Shown piece by piece: positions 16,312 through 25,459 of a stretch of DNA of 64,000 bases. Every line of letters begins with the position of its first letter. Position 1 is the stretch's first letter. The stretch is from ZC4RG42 sp003242425 (GTDB lineage: Bacteria > Pseudomonadota > Gammaproteobacteria > Burkholderiales > SG8-39), in assembly GCA_937907425.1 (NCBI GenBank), contig CALCIE010000065.1, positions 7,869 to 71,868 of the forward strand, written 5' to 3'. The notes under the pieces were generated by a model, which did not search any database, was not told where the DNA came from, and worked only from the letters and a program-made list of their open reading frames with translations. Both the position numbers and the translations under genes were made by a program.

Positions 16312-18195
16312 ATGATCGATTTCGTTCTGCTGCTGCTCTTCGTCGCCTACGCGGTCGCGAGCGGCCTCCATGCGCGGAAGCAAGCCTCGCGCAACGCCGA
16401 GGAATACTTTCTCGCCGGACGCAGCCTGCGCGGCTGGCAGGCCGGCTGCAGCATGGCCGCGACGCAATTCGCCGCCGACACGCCGCTGCTCGTCACCGGC
16501 CTCATCGCCACCGGCGGCCTGTTCATGCTGTGGCGGTTGTGGATCTACGGGCTCGCTTTCCTCGCGATGGCGGCGATCTTCGCCGCGCTGTGGCACCGCT
16601 CGGGCGTGCTGACCGACGCGGCGCTCGCCGAACAGCGCTACAGCGGGCGCGGCGCGCTCGCGCTGCGCAGCATCAAGGCGCTCTACTTCGGCACGCTGGT
16701 GAACTGCATCGTGCTGGCGATGGTGCTCGCCGCCACGCTGCGCATCACCGAACAGTTCCTGCTCTGGCACGAATGGCTGCCAGGTTCCTGGTACGAAGCC
16801 TGGCGCACGGCGGCGGACGCGCTCGGCATGCGCTTCGTCAGCCCGGTGACGACGCTCGATCCTTCCATCGCAAGCGCGAACAATCTGCTCTCGCTGCTTG
16901 CGATCCTCGCGTTCACCGCGCTTTATTCGCTCACCGGCGGCCTGCGCAGCGTGGTGCGTACCGACGTCGTGCAACTGGCGGTGGCGCTGGCCGGCACTCT
17001 GGCCTATGCCGTCGTGCTCATCGTCCAAACCGGCGGCATCGGCGAAATGCTCGCGCGGCTGCACGACTTGTACGGCAGCGTGCGTGCATCTGCGCTGCTC
17101 TCGATGGCGCCGAGCGGCGCGGACCGCGAAACGCTGCTCGCCTTCGGCGTGCTGATCGGACTGCAATGGTTCTATCAGATGAACAGCGACGGCACCGGCT
17201 ATCTCGCGCAGCGCGCCATCGCCTGCCGCGACGAACGCGAGGCGCGTCTGGCGTGCCTCGGCTTCGCCTGGCTGCAGATCGTGCTGCGCAGCGCGATCTG
17301 GGTGCTGATCGGCGTCGCACTGCTCGTCGCTTTTCCCGCGACGCCCGCCGACGCGCAGAGCGCCAGCTTCGCCGCGACCCGCGAAAGCAGCTTCGTCACC
17401 GGCATCGACGTATTGTTGCCGCCCGGCGTGCGCGGCCTGATGCTGATCGCCATGCTTGCGGCGCTCACCTCCACCGTCGACACGCATCTCAACTGGGGCG
17501 CCGCGTACTGGAGCCATGATCTCTACGGCCGCCTGCTGTGCGAACGGTTGCTGGGTCGCACGCCCTCGCGTCGCGAAGAGGTACTGGTGGGCCGCATCGC
17601 CGGCGCGCTCATCCTCGTGCTGGCTTTAGTGCTCGCGGCACATCTGGATTCCATCGCCGAAGCCTGGTCGATCTCCCTGATCTTCGGCGCCGGCATCGGT
17701 CCGGCGCTCGTTGCGCGCTGGCTGTGGGAACGCGCCAACGTCTGGTGCGAACTGGTGGCGATGCTCGCGAGCCTCGTCGCCGCGCCGCTCGTGCTGTACG
17801 GCCTCGACGCCGACTGGCAACGCATGGCGGCCGTCGCATCGGTTTCCACGCTCGCGGTATGGCTCGCGGGCCGTTATGCGCCGCCGGAACGGCCCGACAC
17901 GCTGGACGCCTTCTACCGCCGCGTCCATCCGCCCGGCTGGTGGGCAGCCGCGGCGGCGCGCTGCGGCGAATCGCCGCGGGCACCTTTGATCCGCCTGCGC
18001 CAGGATCTCGCCACGCTCGCGCTCGCCGCCGCGTCGCTGTTTCTCACGCTCTGGTCGCTGCTGCGGCTGCTGCTGCCGCCCGACCCCGGCGCAACCGGAT
18101 GGCTGCCCGGTCTGCTCGGCCTGGCGCTCGCGTTCGCCCTCGTGCCGCTGTGGTGGCGGCCACTCGCCGCGGCACCGGGCACCGTCCGCGCGTGA
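16312..18195 (+). CDS. Sodium:solute symporter family protein
   Basis: A 627-residue polytopic protein of the SSS family with about 13-15 membrane helices. N-terminal helices and the segment EEYFLAGRSLRGWQAGCSMAATQFAADTP are characteristic, as is the later LYSLTGGLRSVVRTDVVQ. It would couple sodium (or proton) flow to uptake of an organic solute; the substrate is unknown. It follows ndh directly. The long C-terminal extension with extra hydrophobic segments (about 550-625) is larger than in the simplest family members. Confidence 0.85.
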   Translation: MIDFVLLLLFVAYAVASGLHARKQASRNAEEYFLAGRSLRGWQAGCSMAATQFAADTPLLVTGLIATGGLFMLWRLWIYGLAFLAMAAIFAALWHRSGVLTDAALAEQRYSGRGALALRSIKALYFGTLVNCIVLAMVLAATLRITEQFLLWHEWLPGSWYEAWRTAADALGMRFVSPVTTLDPSIASANNLLSLLAILAFTALYSLTGGLRSVVRTDVVQLAVALAGTLAYAVVLIVQTGGIGEMLARLHDLYGSVRASALLSMAPSGADRETLLAFGVLIGLQWFYQMNSDGTGYLAQRAIACRDEREARLACLGFAWLQIVLRSAIWVLIGVALLVAFPATPADAQSASFAATRESSFVTGIDVLLPPGVRGLMLIAMLAALTSTVDTHLNWGAAYWSHDLYGRLLCERLLGRTPSRREEVLVGRIAGALILVLALVLAAHLDSIAEAWSISLIFGAGIGPALVARWLWERANVWCELVAMLASLVAAPLVLYGLDADWQRMAAVASVSTLAVWLAGRYAPPERPDTLDAFYRRVHPPGWWAAAAARCGESPRAPLIRLRQDLATLALAAASLFLTLWSLLRLLLPPDPGATGWLPGLLGLALAFALVPLWWRPLAAAPGTVRA

Positions 18196-18298
18196 CGCCC
18201 GCCCACGCATGCCGGAGCAAACCATTGATCATTGGAAGCGAGCGGTCCGCACCTGCGGCTACAATGCCGCCCGAGGAGATGACAACGGGGAGAACGGC

Positions 18299-18682
18299 AT
18301 GAGCTACATGGCCATCAAACATCTTCATCTCGCGGCGGTCGCGCTCGGCATTCTGCTGCTGTTGCTGCGCGGTTTCTGGCTCAGCACCGGCTCGGGCATG
18401 CTGGCGAAGAAATGGCCGCTCATCGTGACGCATCTGAACTACGGTGTGCTGTTCCTCGCCGGGCTCGCGCTCGCCTTCTCGCTAAGCGGTCGCCTCGGCG
18501 ACCATCCCTGGCTGATCGCCAAGGTGGTGGGCTTCGTCGTGCTGGTGATCCTCGGCGCACGCATCCTGCCGCGCATGAAGACCACCGGTGCGAAACTCGC
18601 GGTCTGGGCGATCGCAGTGCTGCTGTTCATCTACATCGTCGCAGTCGCCCTCACCAAACAGCCCCTGCCCTGGGCGGGCTGA
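18299..18682 (+). CDS. SirB2-family membrane protein
   Basis: A 127-residue inner-membrane protein with four predicted helices. It begins MSYMAIKHLHLAAVALGILLLLLRGFW and contains KKWPLIVTHLNYGVLFLAG, as in SirB2 (invasion gene expression up-regulator) proteins. The biochemical role of the family is unknown. A GAGGAG sequence lies upstream of the ATG. The gene is followed after 5 bases by arfB, so the two may share a transcript. Confidence 0.85.
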   Translation: MSYMAIKHLHLAAVALGILLLLLRGFWLSTGSGMLAKKWPLIVTHLNYGVLFLAGLALAFSLSGRLGDHPWLIAKVVGFVVLVILGARILPRMKTTGAKLAVWAIAVLLFIYIVAVALTKQPLPWAG

Positions 18683-18687
18683 GAGAA

Positions 18688-19092
18688 ATGATCGCGCCGC
18701 ACGCCCTGCGCGACGAAGAGATCGAGTTCGTGCCGATCCGCGCGCAGGGCGCCGGCGGACAGAACGTCAACAAGGTCTCCAACGCCGTACAACTGCGCTT
18801 CGACGTGCGAGCCTCCTCGCTGCCCGACGAAGTCAAGCGCCGCCTGCTGGCGCTGTCGGATCAGCGCATGAGCGAAAAAGGCGTAATCGTCATCAAGGCG
18901 CAGCGCTTCCGCAGCCTCGAAAAGAACCGTCAGGACGCGCGTGCGCGGCTGGAGGAGATGGTCGCCCGCGCTTCGTTGCGGCCGAAGCCGCGCAAGCCCA
19001 CCCAACCCACGCGCGCCTCGCAATTGCGCCGTCTGGAAAGCAAGCTCAGACGCGGCCGCGTGAAAGCCCTGCGCGGTCGCGTGACGGAGTGA
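18688..19092 (+). CDS. arfB: Alternative ribosome-rescue factor ArfB (peptidyl-tRNA hydrolase)
   Basis: A 134-residue class I release-factor-like protein. The GGQ catalytic motif is in RAQGAGGQNVNKVSNAVQLRFD, and the C-terminal tail is very basic (RASQLRRLESKLRRGRVKALRG), which in ArfB enters the empty mRNA channel of stalled ribosomes. It hydrolyses peptidyl-tRNA to rescue stalled ribosomes. There is no codon-recognition domain, which separates it from RF1/RF2. Its last 47 bases overlap the 3' end of a gene on the opposite strand. Confidence 0.93.
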   Translation: MIAPHALRDEEIEFVPIRAQGAGGQNVNKVSNAVQLRFDVRASSLPDEVKRRLLALSDQRMSEKGVIVIKAQRFRSLEKNRQDARARLEEMVARASLRPKPRKPTQPTRASQLRRLESKLRRGRVKALRGRVTE

Positions 19093-19504
19093 GCGGGCTT
19101 TCCGCCGCGGCACGCGCCTGGCGCTCGAAGTGGTTGTCGTAGTAGGGCCGGCCGCCGCGCAGCCACTGATAGGTGCTGCTGCCCAGATACAAGGGAAAGA
19201 ACAGCACACCCCAGCGCTCGTATTGCCGCACGTGCGCGTATTCATGGAGGCGGCATGCCGAGAGCGCATCGTCGTCGCGTGCGACGACGACGTGGCCGAG
19301 CGTGACGGCGACGAAGGGGCAGCGCCGCGCAAGCCGCGCGCGCCGTCTCCCGGCGACCACTTCGATCACGCCCTGCCGCACCGACCAGCGCCCGCCGCAC
19401 GCGCCCGCGATGATGGCGGCCAGCAATCCGATCACGGTCGCCGGCAACGCCCAGACGTAGCTGCGGAACGGGCGCCGTCCGTCTGGCATGGAAGCAACGC
19501 TCAT
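19046..19504 (-). CDS. Hypothetical protein with HEYAH metallopeptidase-like motif
   Basis: A protein of about 152 residues. One or two hydrophobic segments lie at about residues 16-40 (ALPATVIGLLAAIIAGACG), then a domain with HEYAHVRQYERWG, which resembles an HExxH-type zinc motif, and a hydrophobic segment FFPLYLGSSTYQWLRGG. It may be a membrane-associated zinc protein, but no family name is certain. Start at 19504 was chosen as the ATG nearest the hydrophobic segment; alternatives lie upstream. Its 3' end overlaps arfB by 47 bases tail-to-tail. Confidence 0.65.
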   Translation of the reverse strand: MSVASMPDGRRPFRSYVWALPATVIGLLAAIIAGACGGRWSVRQGVIEVVAGRRRARLARRCPFVAVTLGHVVVARDDDALSACRLHEYAHVRQYERWGVLFFPLYLGSSTYQWLRGGRPYYDNHFERQARAAAESPLTPSRDRAGLSRGRV

Positions 19505-19526
19505 CTCGGCAAGCGGACAGCGGGTC

Positions 19527-19733
19527 TCAAAAGACGGGACGACGGGTCTGTTTCCGGGCGCCATGGATCGGACTCGACGCAAGATCGATGGCGCACATCG
19601 CTGCGCAGATCGCACCGCTTACTCGCCGGACCGTGCTCACCAGGTACCCGCCCCACAGCAACACCGCCGCGCCCACGATCAGCCGGAATCCGGGCGCACG
19701 CCCTGGCAGGATGCGGATGTCGCCGACAACCAT
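19527..19733 (-). CDS. Possible small membrane protein
   Basis: An open frame of 68 residues with one clear membrane helix (LIVGAAVLLWGGYLV) and a Cys-containing second hydrophobic part (ISGAICAAMCAIDL type). A GGAGGAG sequence sits directly before the ATG, closer than usual, which weakens the call. It fills the space between two other minus-strand genes. No family is recognised. Confidence 0.35.
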   Translation of the reverse strand: MVVGDIRILPGRAPGFRLIVGAAVLLWGGYLVSTVRRVSGAICAAMCAIDLASSPIHGARKQTRRPVF

Positions 19734-19771
19734 CTCCTCCGCCTGGCATCCCCGGTACCGTGCGCAAGGGT

Positions 19772-20134
19772 TCAACGCCTCCCGGGGTGGCGATGGCCCA
19801 TGGCGCCGGGACGGGGCGCCGGCGCGTCGAGCGGCGCGCGCCGGTCGAAGGCGCGCGAGCCCGGATGGAACTGGTCGAAACGCCGCGAACCGAAGTCCTG
19901 CCACCCACGGTGCCCGCGCCACGGATCGCGGCCGAAATGCGCCTGGGAATCGAAATGCCGCTCGTCGAAACGCGGGGCCCGGCGCGCCCTGAAGCCGGGA
20001 TCGGCATGATCGAAGCGATGGCCGAAATGGCGCTCGCCGATCCGGTCCCGGATGCGCGCGTCGCGATCGGCGTAGGCGGCAAGCGACACGACCGACAGCA
20101 GAACGGCGAGGAAGAGGCTTGGCAGGCGGTGCAT
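19772..20134 (-). CDS. Exported His/Arg/Phe-rich hypothetical protein
   Basis: A 120-residue protein with a clear signal peptide (MHRLPSLFLAVLLSVVSLAAYA). The mature part is low-complexity and rich in Arg, His, Asp, Phe and Gly (RHFGHRFDHADPGF; FDERHFDSQAHFGRD), with many His that could bind metal. No domain is recognised. A GGGAG sequence lies about 6 bases upstream of the ATG. The repeated xHFxxRF pattern suggests internal repeats. Confidence 0.6.
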   Translation of the reverse strand: MHRLPSLFLAVLLSVVSLAAYADRDARIRDRIGERHFGHRFDHADPGFRARRAPRFDERHFDSQAHFGRDPWRGHRGWQDFGSRRFDQFHPGSRAFDRRAPLDAPAPRPGAMGHRHPGRR

Positions 20135-20225
20135 GGCGGTCTCCCGGAGGCGTTGTCCCCGCCCCTCATGCAAGCATATTGAGCGCCAGGAAGCGGACCG
20201 AAGCGTAACGAATGTACGCCGGCCT

Positions 20226-21605
20226 TCAGCACTCGATCACGTTCACCGCCAGGCCGCCGCGCGAAGTCTCCTTGTACTTCGTCTTCATGTCGGCGCCGGT
20301 CTCGCGCATGGTCTTGATCACTTTGTCGAGGGAGACGAAATGCTGGCCGTCGCCGTGCAGGGCGAGCCGCGCCGCCTGCACTGCCTTGGTAGCGGCCACG
20401 GCGTTGCGCTCGATGCAGGGAATCTGCACCAACCCGCCGACGGGATCGCAGGTAAGCCCCAGATGATGTTCCATCGCGATCTCGGCGGCGTTCTCGACCT
20501 GCCGCGGCGTGCCGCCCAGCACTTCGGCCAGCGCACCGGCCGCCATCGAACAGGCCACCCCGACTTCGCCCTGACAGCCCACTTCCGCGCCGGAAATGGA
20601 GGCGTTCTCCTTATACAGAATGGCGATCGCGCCGGCGGTGAGCAGAAAGCGCACCACACCCTCCTCGTCCGCCCCGGGCACGAAACGCGTGTAGTAGTGC
20701 AGCACCGCCGGAATGATGCCGGCGGCACCGTTGGTGGGCGCAGTGACCACGCGTCCGCCGGCGGCGTTCTCCTCGTTCACCGCCATGGCATAGAAGCTGA
20801 GCCAGTCGAGGATGACGAGCGGATCGCGCAGAGGCGCATCGGACGAAGCCGACAGTTTGCGGTACAGCTCGGGCGCGCGGCGGCGAACCTGCAGGCCGCC
20901 CGGCATCACGCCTTCCCGGGTCGCGCCGCGCCGCACGCAATCCTGCATCACCGCCCAGCGTTCCAGCAGACCGCGCCGCACTTCCTCGCGGCTGCGCCAC
21001 GCCTGCTCGTTCTCGTACATCAGCTCGCTGATCGACAGGCCGTGCCGCTCGCAATGCTCCAGGAGCTGCGCCGCGGTGGTAAAGGGATATTTCAGCGGCG
21101 TGCGGTCCGGCACGATGCGGTCGGCGCCCGCGGCCGATTCGTCGACCACGAAACCGCCGCCGACCGAGTAGTAGATGCGCGTGCGCAGCACTGTCCCGTC
21201 GGCGTCGAACGCGGTAAAGCGCATGCCGTTGGGGTGATAAGGCAGCGACTCGCGCCGGTACATGAGCAGATGCTCGCGCTCGCGGAAGCGGATGGGATGG
21301 GTGCCGAGCAGCCGCAACTGCTGTGTGGCGCGGATCTGCGCGAGGCGGGCATCGATTTCGTCCACCGCCACGTCTTCGGGCGTCGCCCCTTCCAGCCCGA
21401 GCATAACGGCCTTGTCCGAACCGTGGCCCTTGCCGGTCGCACCGAGCGAGCCGTAGAGCTCGGCCTTCACGCCCGCCGTGCGCGGCAGCAGGCCTTCGTC
21501 GCGCAGGCCGGCGGCGAACTGCAACGCCGCCCGCATCGGGCCCACGGTGTGGGAGCTCGAAGGACCGATACCGATCTTGAACAAATCGAAAACGCTGATG
21601 GACAT
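20226..21605 (-). CDS. sdaA: L-serine ammonia-lyase (iron-sulfur type)
   Basis: A 459-residue single-chain L-serine dehydratase. It starts MSISVFDLFKIGIGPSSSHTVGPMRAA, the signature of the beta domain. The alpha domain carries the [4Fe-4S] cysteines (CQGEVGVACSMAAGAL; CDPVGGLVQIPCIERN). It converts L-serine to pyruvate and ammonia in the cytoplasm. Length matches the fused proteobacterial type. It stands apart from its neighbours, with no linked serine transporter. Confidence 0.94.
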   Translation of the reverse strand: MSISVFDLFKIGIGPSSSHTVGPMRAALQFAAGLRDEGLLPRTAGVKAELYGSLGATGKGHGSDKAVMLGLEGATPEDVAVDEIDARLAQIRATQQLRLLGTHPIRFREREHLLMYRRESLPYHPNGMRFTAFDADGTVLRTRIYYSVGGGFVVDESAAGADRIVPDRTPLKYPFTTAAQLLEHCERHGLSISELMYENEQAWRSREEVRRGLLERWAVMQDCVRRGATREGVMPGGLQVRRRAPELYRKLSASSDAPLRDPLVILDWLSFYAMAVNEENAAGGRVVTAPTNGAAGIIPAVLHYYTRFVPGADEEGVVRFLLTAGAIAILYKENASISGAEVGCQGEVGVACSMAAGALAEVLGGTPRQVENAAEIAMEHHLGLTCDPVGGLVQIPCIERNAVAATKAVQAARLALHGDGQHFVSLDKVIKTMRETGADMKTKYKETSRGGLAVNVIEC

Positions 21606-21696
21606 GGCTCGTCAACGGGGCGCGCGCCGCGCCCGGCAAGATGCATAAAGGACCGCCGCCGCGGCCCGCGGTTCAAGCCGCCGACGCCCGCCCGGC

Positions 21697-21990
21697 CTAC
21701 ATGCCGAGCATGCGGCCGATGTCGGCCAGGTATTGGGCGCCCTTGAATAGGGCGCTGTCGCTTTCCTCGAAAGCCTGGCGCAGGCCGTGCAGCCGTTCGC
21801 GCACCGGCTCGTCGTCGCCCGCATGCGCGTGCAGCGCCTGTCGCAAAGCCTCCACCTCCGCGCGCAGCGTATCGATGTCGGCCGTACCGTGTTGCGCGCG
21901 TTCGAGATCGCGTTCGAGAGCCTGCACCAGGCGCCTCACCTCTTCCAGGTCGATGCCCGCACTGCCGGGTTGGGGATCGCTTGCGGTCAT
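21697..21990 (-). CDS. Small coiled-coil protein of unknown function
   Basis: A 97-residue, mostly helical protein (EEVRRLVQALERDLERAQHG ... EVEALRQALHAHAG) with heptad-like Leu/Ala spacing, ending GAQYLADIGRMLGM. No signal or membrane segment. The family is not recognised. It starts just upstream of the divergent GGDEF/EAL gene (124 bases apart), and precedes sdaA on its own strand after a 91-base gap. Confidence 0.6.
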   Translation of the reverse strand: MTASDPQPGSAGIDLEEVRRLVQALERDLERAQHGTADIDTLRAEVEALRQALHAHAGDDEPVRERLHGLRQAFEESDSALFKGAQYLADIGRMLGM

Positions 21991-22114
21991 GGCGGTCGTT
22001 CAAAGGCGATGGAAACCCGACTTTAGCGCGGGCGAGCCGGGCTGGCGAGGCCCGGCGGTCTGATCCTTGCTGCGCGGAAGCGCGACTTCAGCATCCGGAC
22101 CGCACGCGGTTCAC

Positions 22115-24685
22115 ATGTTCTCCGCCTCCGATTCCGCCGGCAGCACGCCGCGGCCGCAGCGACGCCTGCAGCGCGCGGTGTGGCCGCTGGTGATCGTCGT
22201 TCCCGTCATGCTGGGCCTGGTCTGGGCCTGCATGGAAGTGCTTGCGGCGAGCCGCGCCCACGTCGCCGCGCTCGGCTACTGGTCGCATGCCCAAAAGGAC
22301 GCGGTGGTGCAGTTGTTACGCTATGCCGAGACGCACGACCCGTCGCACCTGGCGGCCTACCGCCGGGCGATCGCCGTGCCGCAGGGCGACCGGACCGCGC
22401 GCCAGGCCCTTGCCCAGGACCCGCCCGACCGCGAGCGCGCCCGCCGGGGATTCGAGGTCGGCGGCAACGCGCCGGAAGACATCGGCCGGCTGATCTGGCT
22501 GTTCCTGAACTACAAGGAGGCGCCCTTCGTCGCCGACGCGCTGCGCGCCTGGGAGGCCACCGACGCCGAGCTGGACCGCCTCGACGCCCTCGCCGCCGAA
22601 CTCGAGACGCTGGTGCGCGAAGGCCGGGCCACGCCGGAGGCGGTGGCGGCGCTCACCGCGGAGATCGAACGCGTCAACCGCACGCTCGCCCCCCTGCAGC
22701 AGCATTTCGCGCGCGCGCTGAGCGAAGGCTTCGACCGCATGCGCACGATGCTCTACGGGGCGCTTTGCCTGACGGCGCTGGCGCTGCTCGCCATGGGCTG
22801 GCTGAGCGCGCGCCGCATGATCGAACGCGCCGTACGCGCCGAACAGGAACTGGCGCTCGCCGAACGCGCGGTGTTCGCCGAACGCGACCGCGCCCTGGTG
22901 ACGCTGCAATCCATCGGCGACGCCGTGATCACGGCGGACGCCCAGGGGCGCATCGACTACCTCAACCCCGTCGCCGAGAAGGTCACGGGCTGGAGCAACG
23001 CCGAAGCCTGCGGGCGGCCGCTGGAGGAAGTGGTGCGCATCGTCGACGAACACGGCGGCAATCCCGTGCGCGAACTGCCCGAGCGCATCCTGCGCGAGCG
23101 CGGTCCCATCGAGATCGCGCGCAACGCCACGCTCATCCGCCGCGACGGCAGCGAAGTCGCCATCGCCGAATCGGCCTCGCGCATCCGCGCCCGCTCCGGC
23201 GAGGCGCTGGGCATCGTCATCGTGTTCCGCGACGTCAGCCGCGAACGGCGCATCGCCGCCCAGCTCTCCTATCACGCCTCGCACGATCTGCTCACCGGGC
23301 TGGTGAACCGCATGGAGTTCGAACGGCGGCTGCAGAACGCCCTGCATTCGATCGACACCGAGCGGCGCTCGCACGTGCTGCTGTTCATCGATCTGGACCG
23401 TTTCAAGCACGTCAACGACGCCTGCGGGCATGCCGCCGGCGACCAGTTGTTGCGTCAGGTCTCCGATCTGTTCGCCGCCGAATTGCGCGAGAGCGACACG
23501 CTCGCGCGCCTGGGCGGCGACGAATTCGGCATCCTGCTCGAGAACTGCAGCGTGGAGGACGCCCTGCGCATCGCCGAGGAACTGCGGCGCCGGGTCGAGA
23601 ACTACCGCTTCGTTTACGAAGCGCGCTGTTTCAGCATCGGCGCGAGCATCGGCCTGGTACCGCTTGCGCTTTGCCAGCAGACCGTCTCCGCCGCGCTCGC
23701 CGCCGCCGACCGCGCCTGCTACATCGCCAAGGAAAAGGGGCGCAACCGCATCGAGATGTACGTGCCGGACGCGGACGAGGCGCACCGCCGCCACATCGAC
23801 CATGGCTGGGGCGAGCGCGTCGCCCGGGCGCTGGAACAGGATCGGCTGCTGTTGTACGCGCAGCCGCTCATGCCGCTCGCCGCGGACGGCGAGGACGCGC
23901 CCCTCGTGGAGGTTTACGTGCGCCTGCGCGAAAACGGCGGGCAGCTCGTGAGTCCGAGCGCCTTCATGCCCACGGCCGAACGGCTCGGTCTGATGCCGCA
24001 GCTCGACCGCTGGGTGATCGCGAAGGTGCTCGAGCGCGCGGCGCACTGCCTCGAAGCGGGGCAGGTCCCGCCCTGCTGCATCATCAATCTCTCCGCGGCG
24101 AGCATCGCCGACAAGAGCCTGCTCGATTTCGTCGTCGAGCAGTTCGAGCGTCACGGCGTGCCGCAGGCGCGTTTCTGCTTCGAGCTCACCGAATCGGAAC
24201 TCATGACCCATTACACGCAGGCGCAGCGTTTTATGGCAGGCGTGAAGGCGCTGGGCTGCCGCGTCTCGCTCAACGAATTCGGCCGCACTACGGCCTCATT
24301 CGGCTACGCGCGCAACCTGCCGCTGGACTTCATCAAGATCGACGGCATGTTCGTGCGCCAGATGACCGCCGATCCCGTCGACGCCGCGACGGTGGAGGCG
24401 ATCAACCGCATCGCTCACGTGCTCGGCAAGCGCACCATCGCTGAAAGAGTGGAAGACGAAGCCGCGATCGCAACGCTGCGCGCCATCGGCGTGGACTACG
24501 CGCAAGGCTATGCGGTGGCGCCGGTCGTGCCTCTGGAAGGATTCTTCGCCGATCGGGGCCGTGCCGCGTGCGCGGCTTTGTCCAGGGCGGAGCGCCGCCA
24601 GACGGCGCGCCGCCGCGCCGCAACGTCTACAACTTCACACCGGGCTCGCGAAGCGGCTGGCTCCTGCCACGGGAAAAAGCGATGA
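22115..24685 (+). CDS. Membrane GGDEF/EAL sensor protein with degenerate EAL domain
   Basis: An 856-residue protein: membrane helix 1 (about residues 22-44), a periplasmic helical sensor region (about 45-205), membrane helix 2 (about 212-231), a PAS domain (about 265-380), GGDEF (about 395-555) and EAL (about 575-830). The GGDEF motif is intact at 467-471, with an RESD inhibition site just before. The EAL domain has EVY (599-601) where E-x-L is expected and NEFG (720-723) in place of DDFG, so phosphodiesterase activity is probably lost. A diguanylate cyclase with a regulatory EAL is the likely role. The start is the ATG at 22115; no strong ribosome site is seen. Confidence 0.88.
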   Translation: MFSASDSAGSTPRPQRRLQRAVWPLVIVVPVMLGLVWACMEVLAASRAHVAALGYWSHAQKDAVVQLLRYAETHDPSHLAAYRRAIAVPQGDRTARQALAQDPPDRERARRGFEVGGNAPEDIGRLIWLFLNYKEAPFVADALRAWEATDAELDRLDALAAELETLVREGRATPEAVAALTAEIERVNRTLAPLQQHFARALSEGFDRMRTMLYGALCLTALALLAMGWLSARRMIERAVRAEQELALAERAVFAERDRALVTLQSIGDAVITADAQGRIDYLNPVAEKVTGWSNAEACGRPLEEVVRIVDEHGGNPVRELPERILRERGPIEIARNATLIRRDGSEVAIAESASRIRARSGEALGIVIVFRDVSRERRIAAQLSYHASHDLLTGLVNRMEFERRLQNALHSIDTERRSHVLLFIDLDRFKHVNDACGHAAGDQLLRQVSDLFAAELRESDTLARLGGDEFGILLENCSVEDALRIAEELRRRVENYRFVYEARCFSIGASIGLVPLALCQQTVSAALAAADRACYIAKEKGRNRIEMYVPDADEAHRRHIDHGWGERVARALEQDRLLLYAQPLMPLAADGEDAPLVEVYVRLRENGGQLVSPSAFMPTAERLGLMPQLDRWVIAKVLERAAHCLEAGQVPPCCIINLSAASIADKSLLDFVVEQFERHGVPQARFCFELTESELMTHYTQAQRFMAGVKALGCRVSLNEFGRTTASFGYARNLPLDFIKIDGMFVRQMTADPVDAATVEAINRIAHVLGKRTIAERVEDEAAIATLRAIGVDYAQGYAVAPVVPLEGFFADRGRAACAALSRAERRQTARRRAATSTTSHRAREAAGSCHGKKR

Positions 24686-24855
24686 TCGCCCGCGCCGGCC
24701 GTCCGGCCGGCCGTATTCCCGGGGAAAAGATGTTGCTGCTTCTGTGTCTGCTGGCGACGAGCGCCGCGGCGGTCGCGACGCCCGCGCTGGTGTTCACCCT
24801 CGCCTTCTCGCTTTCCGTGCTCAGCACCGGTCTCCATCTCACCCGCGGCCGGTGA
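24682..24855 (+). CDS. Tiny membrane protein coupled to the GGDEF/EAL gene
   Basis: A 57-residue frame whose ATG overlaps the stop of the sensor gene (ATGA), suggesting translational coupling. After a basic N-terminus (MIARAGRPAGRIPGEK) come two hydrophobic stretches (LLLLCLLATSAAAVATPALVFTLAF), probably one or two membrane helices. No family is recognised. It ends 3 bases before the convergent receiver gene. It might be a small partner of the sensor, but this is inference. Confidence 0.5.
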   Translation: MIARAGRPAGRIPGEKMLLLLCLLATSAAAVATPALVFTLAFSLSVLSTGLHLTRGR

Positions 24856-24858
24856 GGC

Positions 24859-25293
24859 CTAGTGCAACGCCAGCCGCCTCGCCAGCTCGCGCAAGGCCGC
24901 GACTTGCAGCGGTTTGACGAGATGACCGTCCGCGCCCAGGGCCGTGCAGGCCTCGAGTTCCGGCGCATCCTTGCCGCTCACCATCACGATCACCGGAACC
25001 GCCGCGGTGTCGGGCCGCTGTTTGAGCCGCCTCAGCACTTCGAAGCCGTCAAGACGCGGCATCTTGAGATCGAGCAGCACCACACGCGGCGGGTTGCGTC
25101 CGATCCATTCGAGCGCTTCCTGACCGTCGCGCACCCAGTGCGTGCGGGCCTTCAAACCCGACTGGGCCAATGCGTGCAGGGCGAGCTCCGCGTCGTCGGC
25201 GCTGTCTTCGACCAGCAACAGATCGGGCTCGCGCCGCGGTTCAGCACGGCCGCCGGCCGACGACTCCTCCGCGGGAAACAGGAGCATGCTCAT
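24859..25293 (-). CDS. Single-domain response regulator (receiver)
   Basis: A protein of about 144 residues with a short Glu/Arg-rich leader and one CheY-like receiver domain: acidic pocket LLLVEDSADD, phospho-acceptor Asp in VVLLDLKMPRLDG, Ser in IVMVSGKD, and the conserved Lys in HLVKPLQ. No output domain, so it would act by protein contact, as in Rcp1-like receivers. Its kinase is not adjacent. The start is uncertain: ATG at 25293 is used, but a GTG at 25353 with GAGG upstream would add 20 residues. Confidence 0.85.
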   Translation of the reverse strand: MSMLLFPAEESSAGGRAEPRREPDLLLVEDSADDAELALHALAQSGLKARTHWVRDGQEALEWIGRNPPRVVLLDLKMPRLDGFEVLRRLKQRPDTAAVPVIVMVSGKDAPELEACTALGADGHLVKPLQVAALRELARRLALH

Positions 25294-25424
25294 TTTTATG
25301 CGGCCGCACGACGCGCTTGCCGGACGCCGAACAATATGACGGAAAGCGGACACATGAGGTTTCCTCGCTCGGGCGGTGCGCCTTTGTAAGGCATTTCCCT
25401 ACACGTTTTCGCACCGATTTCCGA

Positions 25425-25453
25425 TTAGGAAAAAGCGGCGTTGATCCTATCAT
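25425..25453 (+). promoter_or_regulatory. Putative promoter of a small RNA
   Basis: A -35-like TTAGGA (25425-25430) and a good -10 TATCAT (25448-25453) are separated by 17 bases. The -35 matches the consensus in only three positions. The promoter would start transcription near 25460, just before a hairpin and a terminator. Confidence 0.4.
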
Positions 25454-25459
25454 TGCGTC

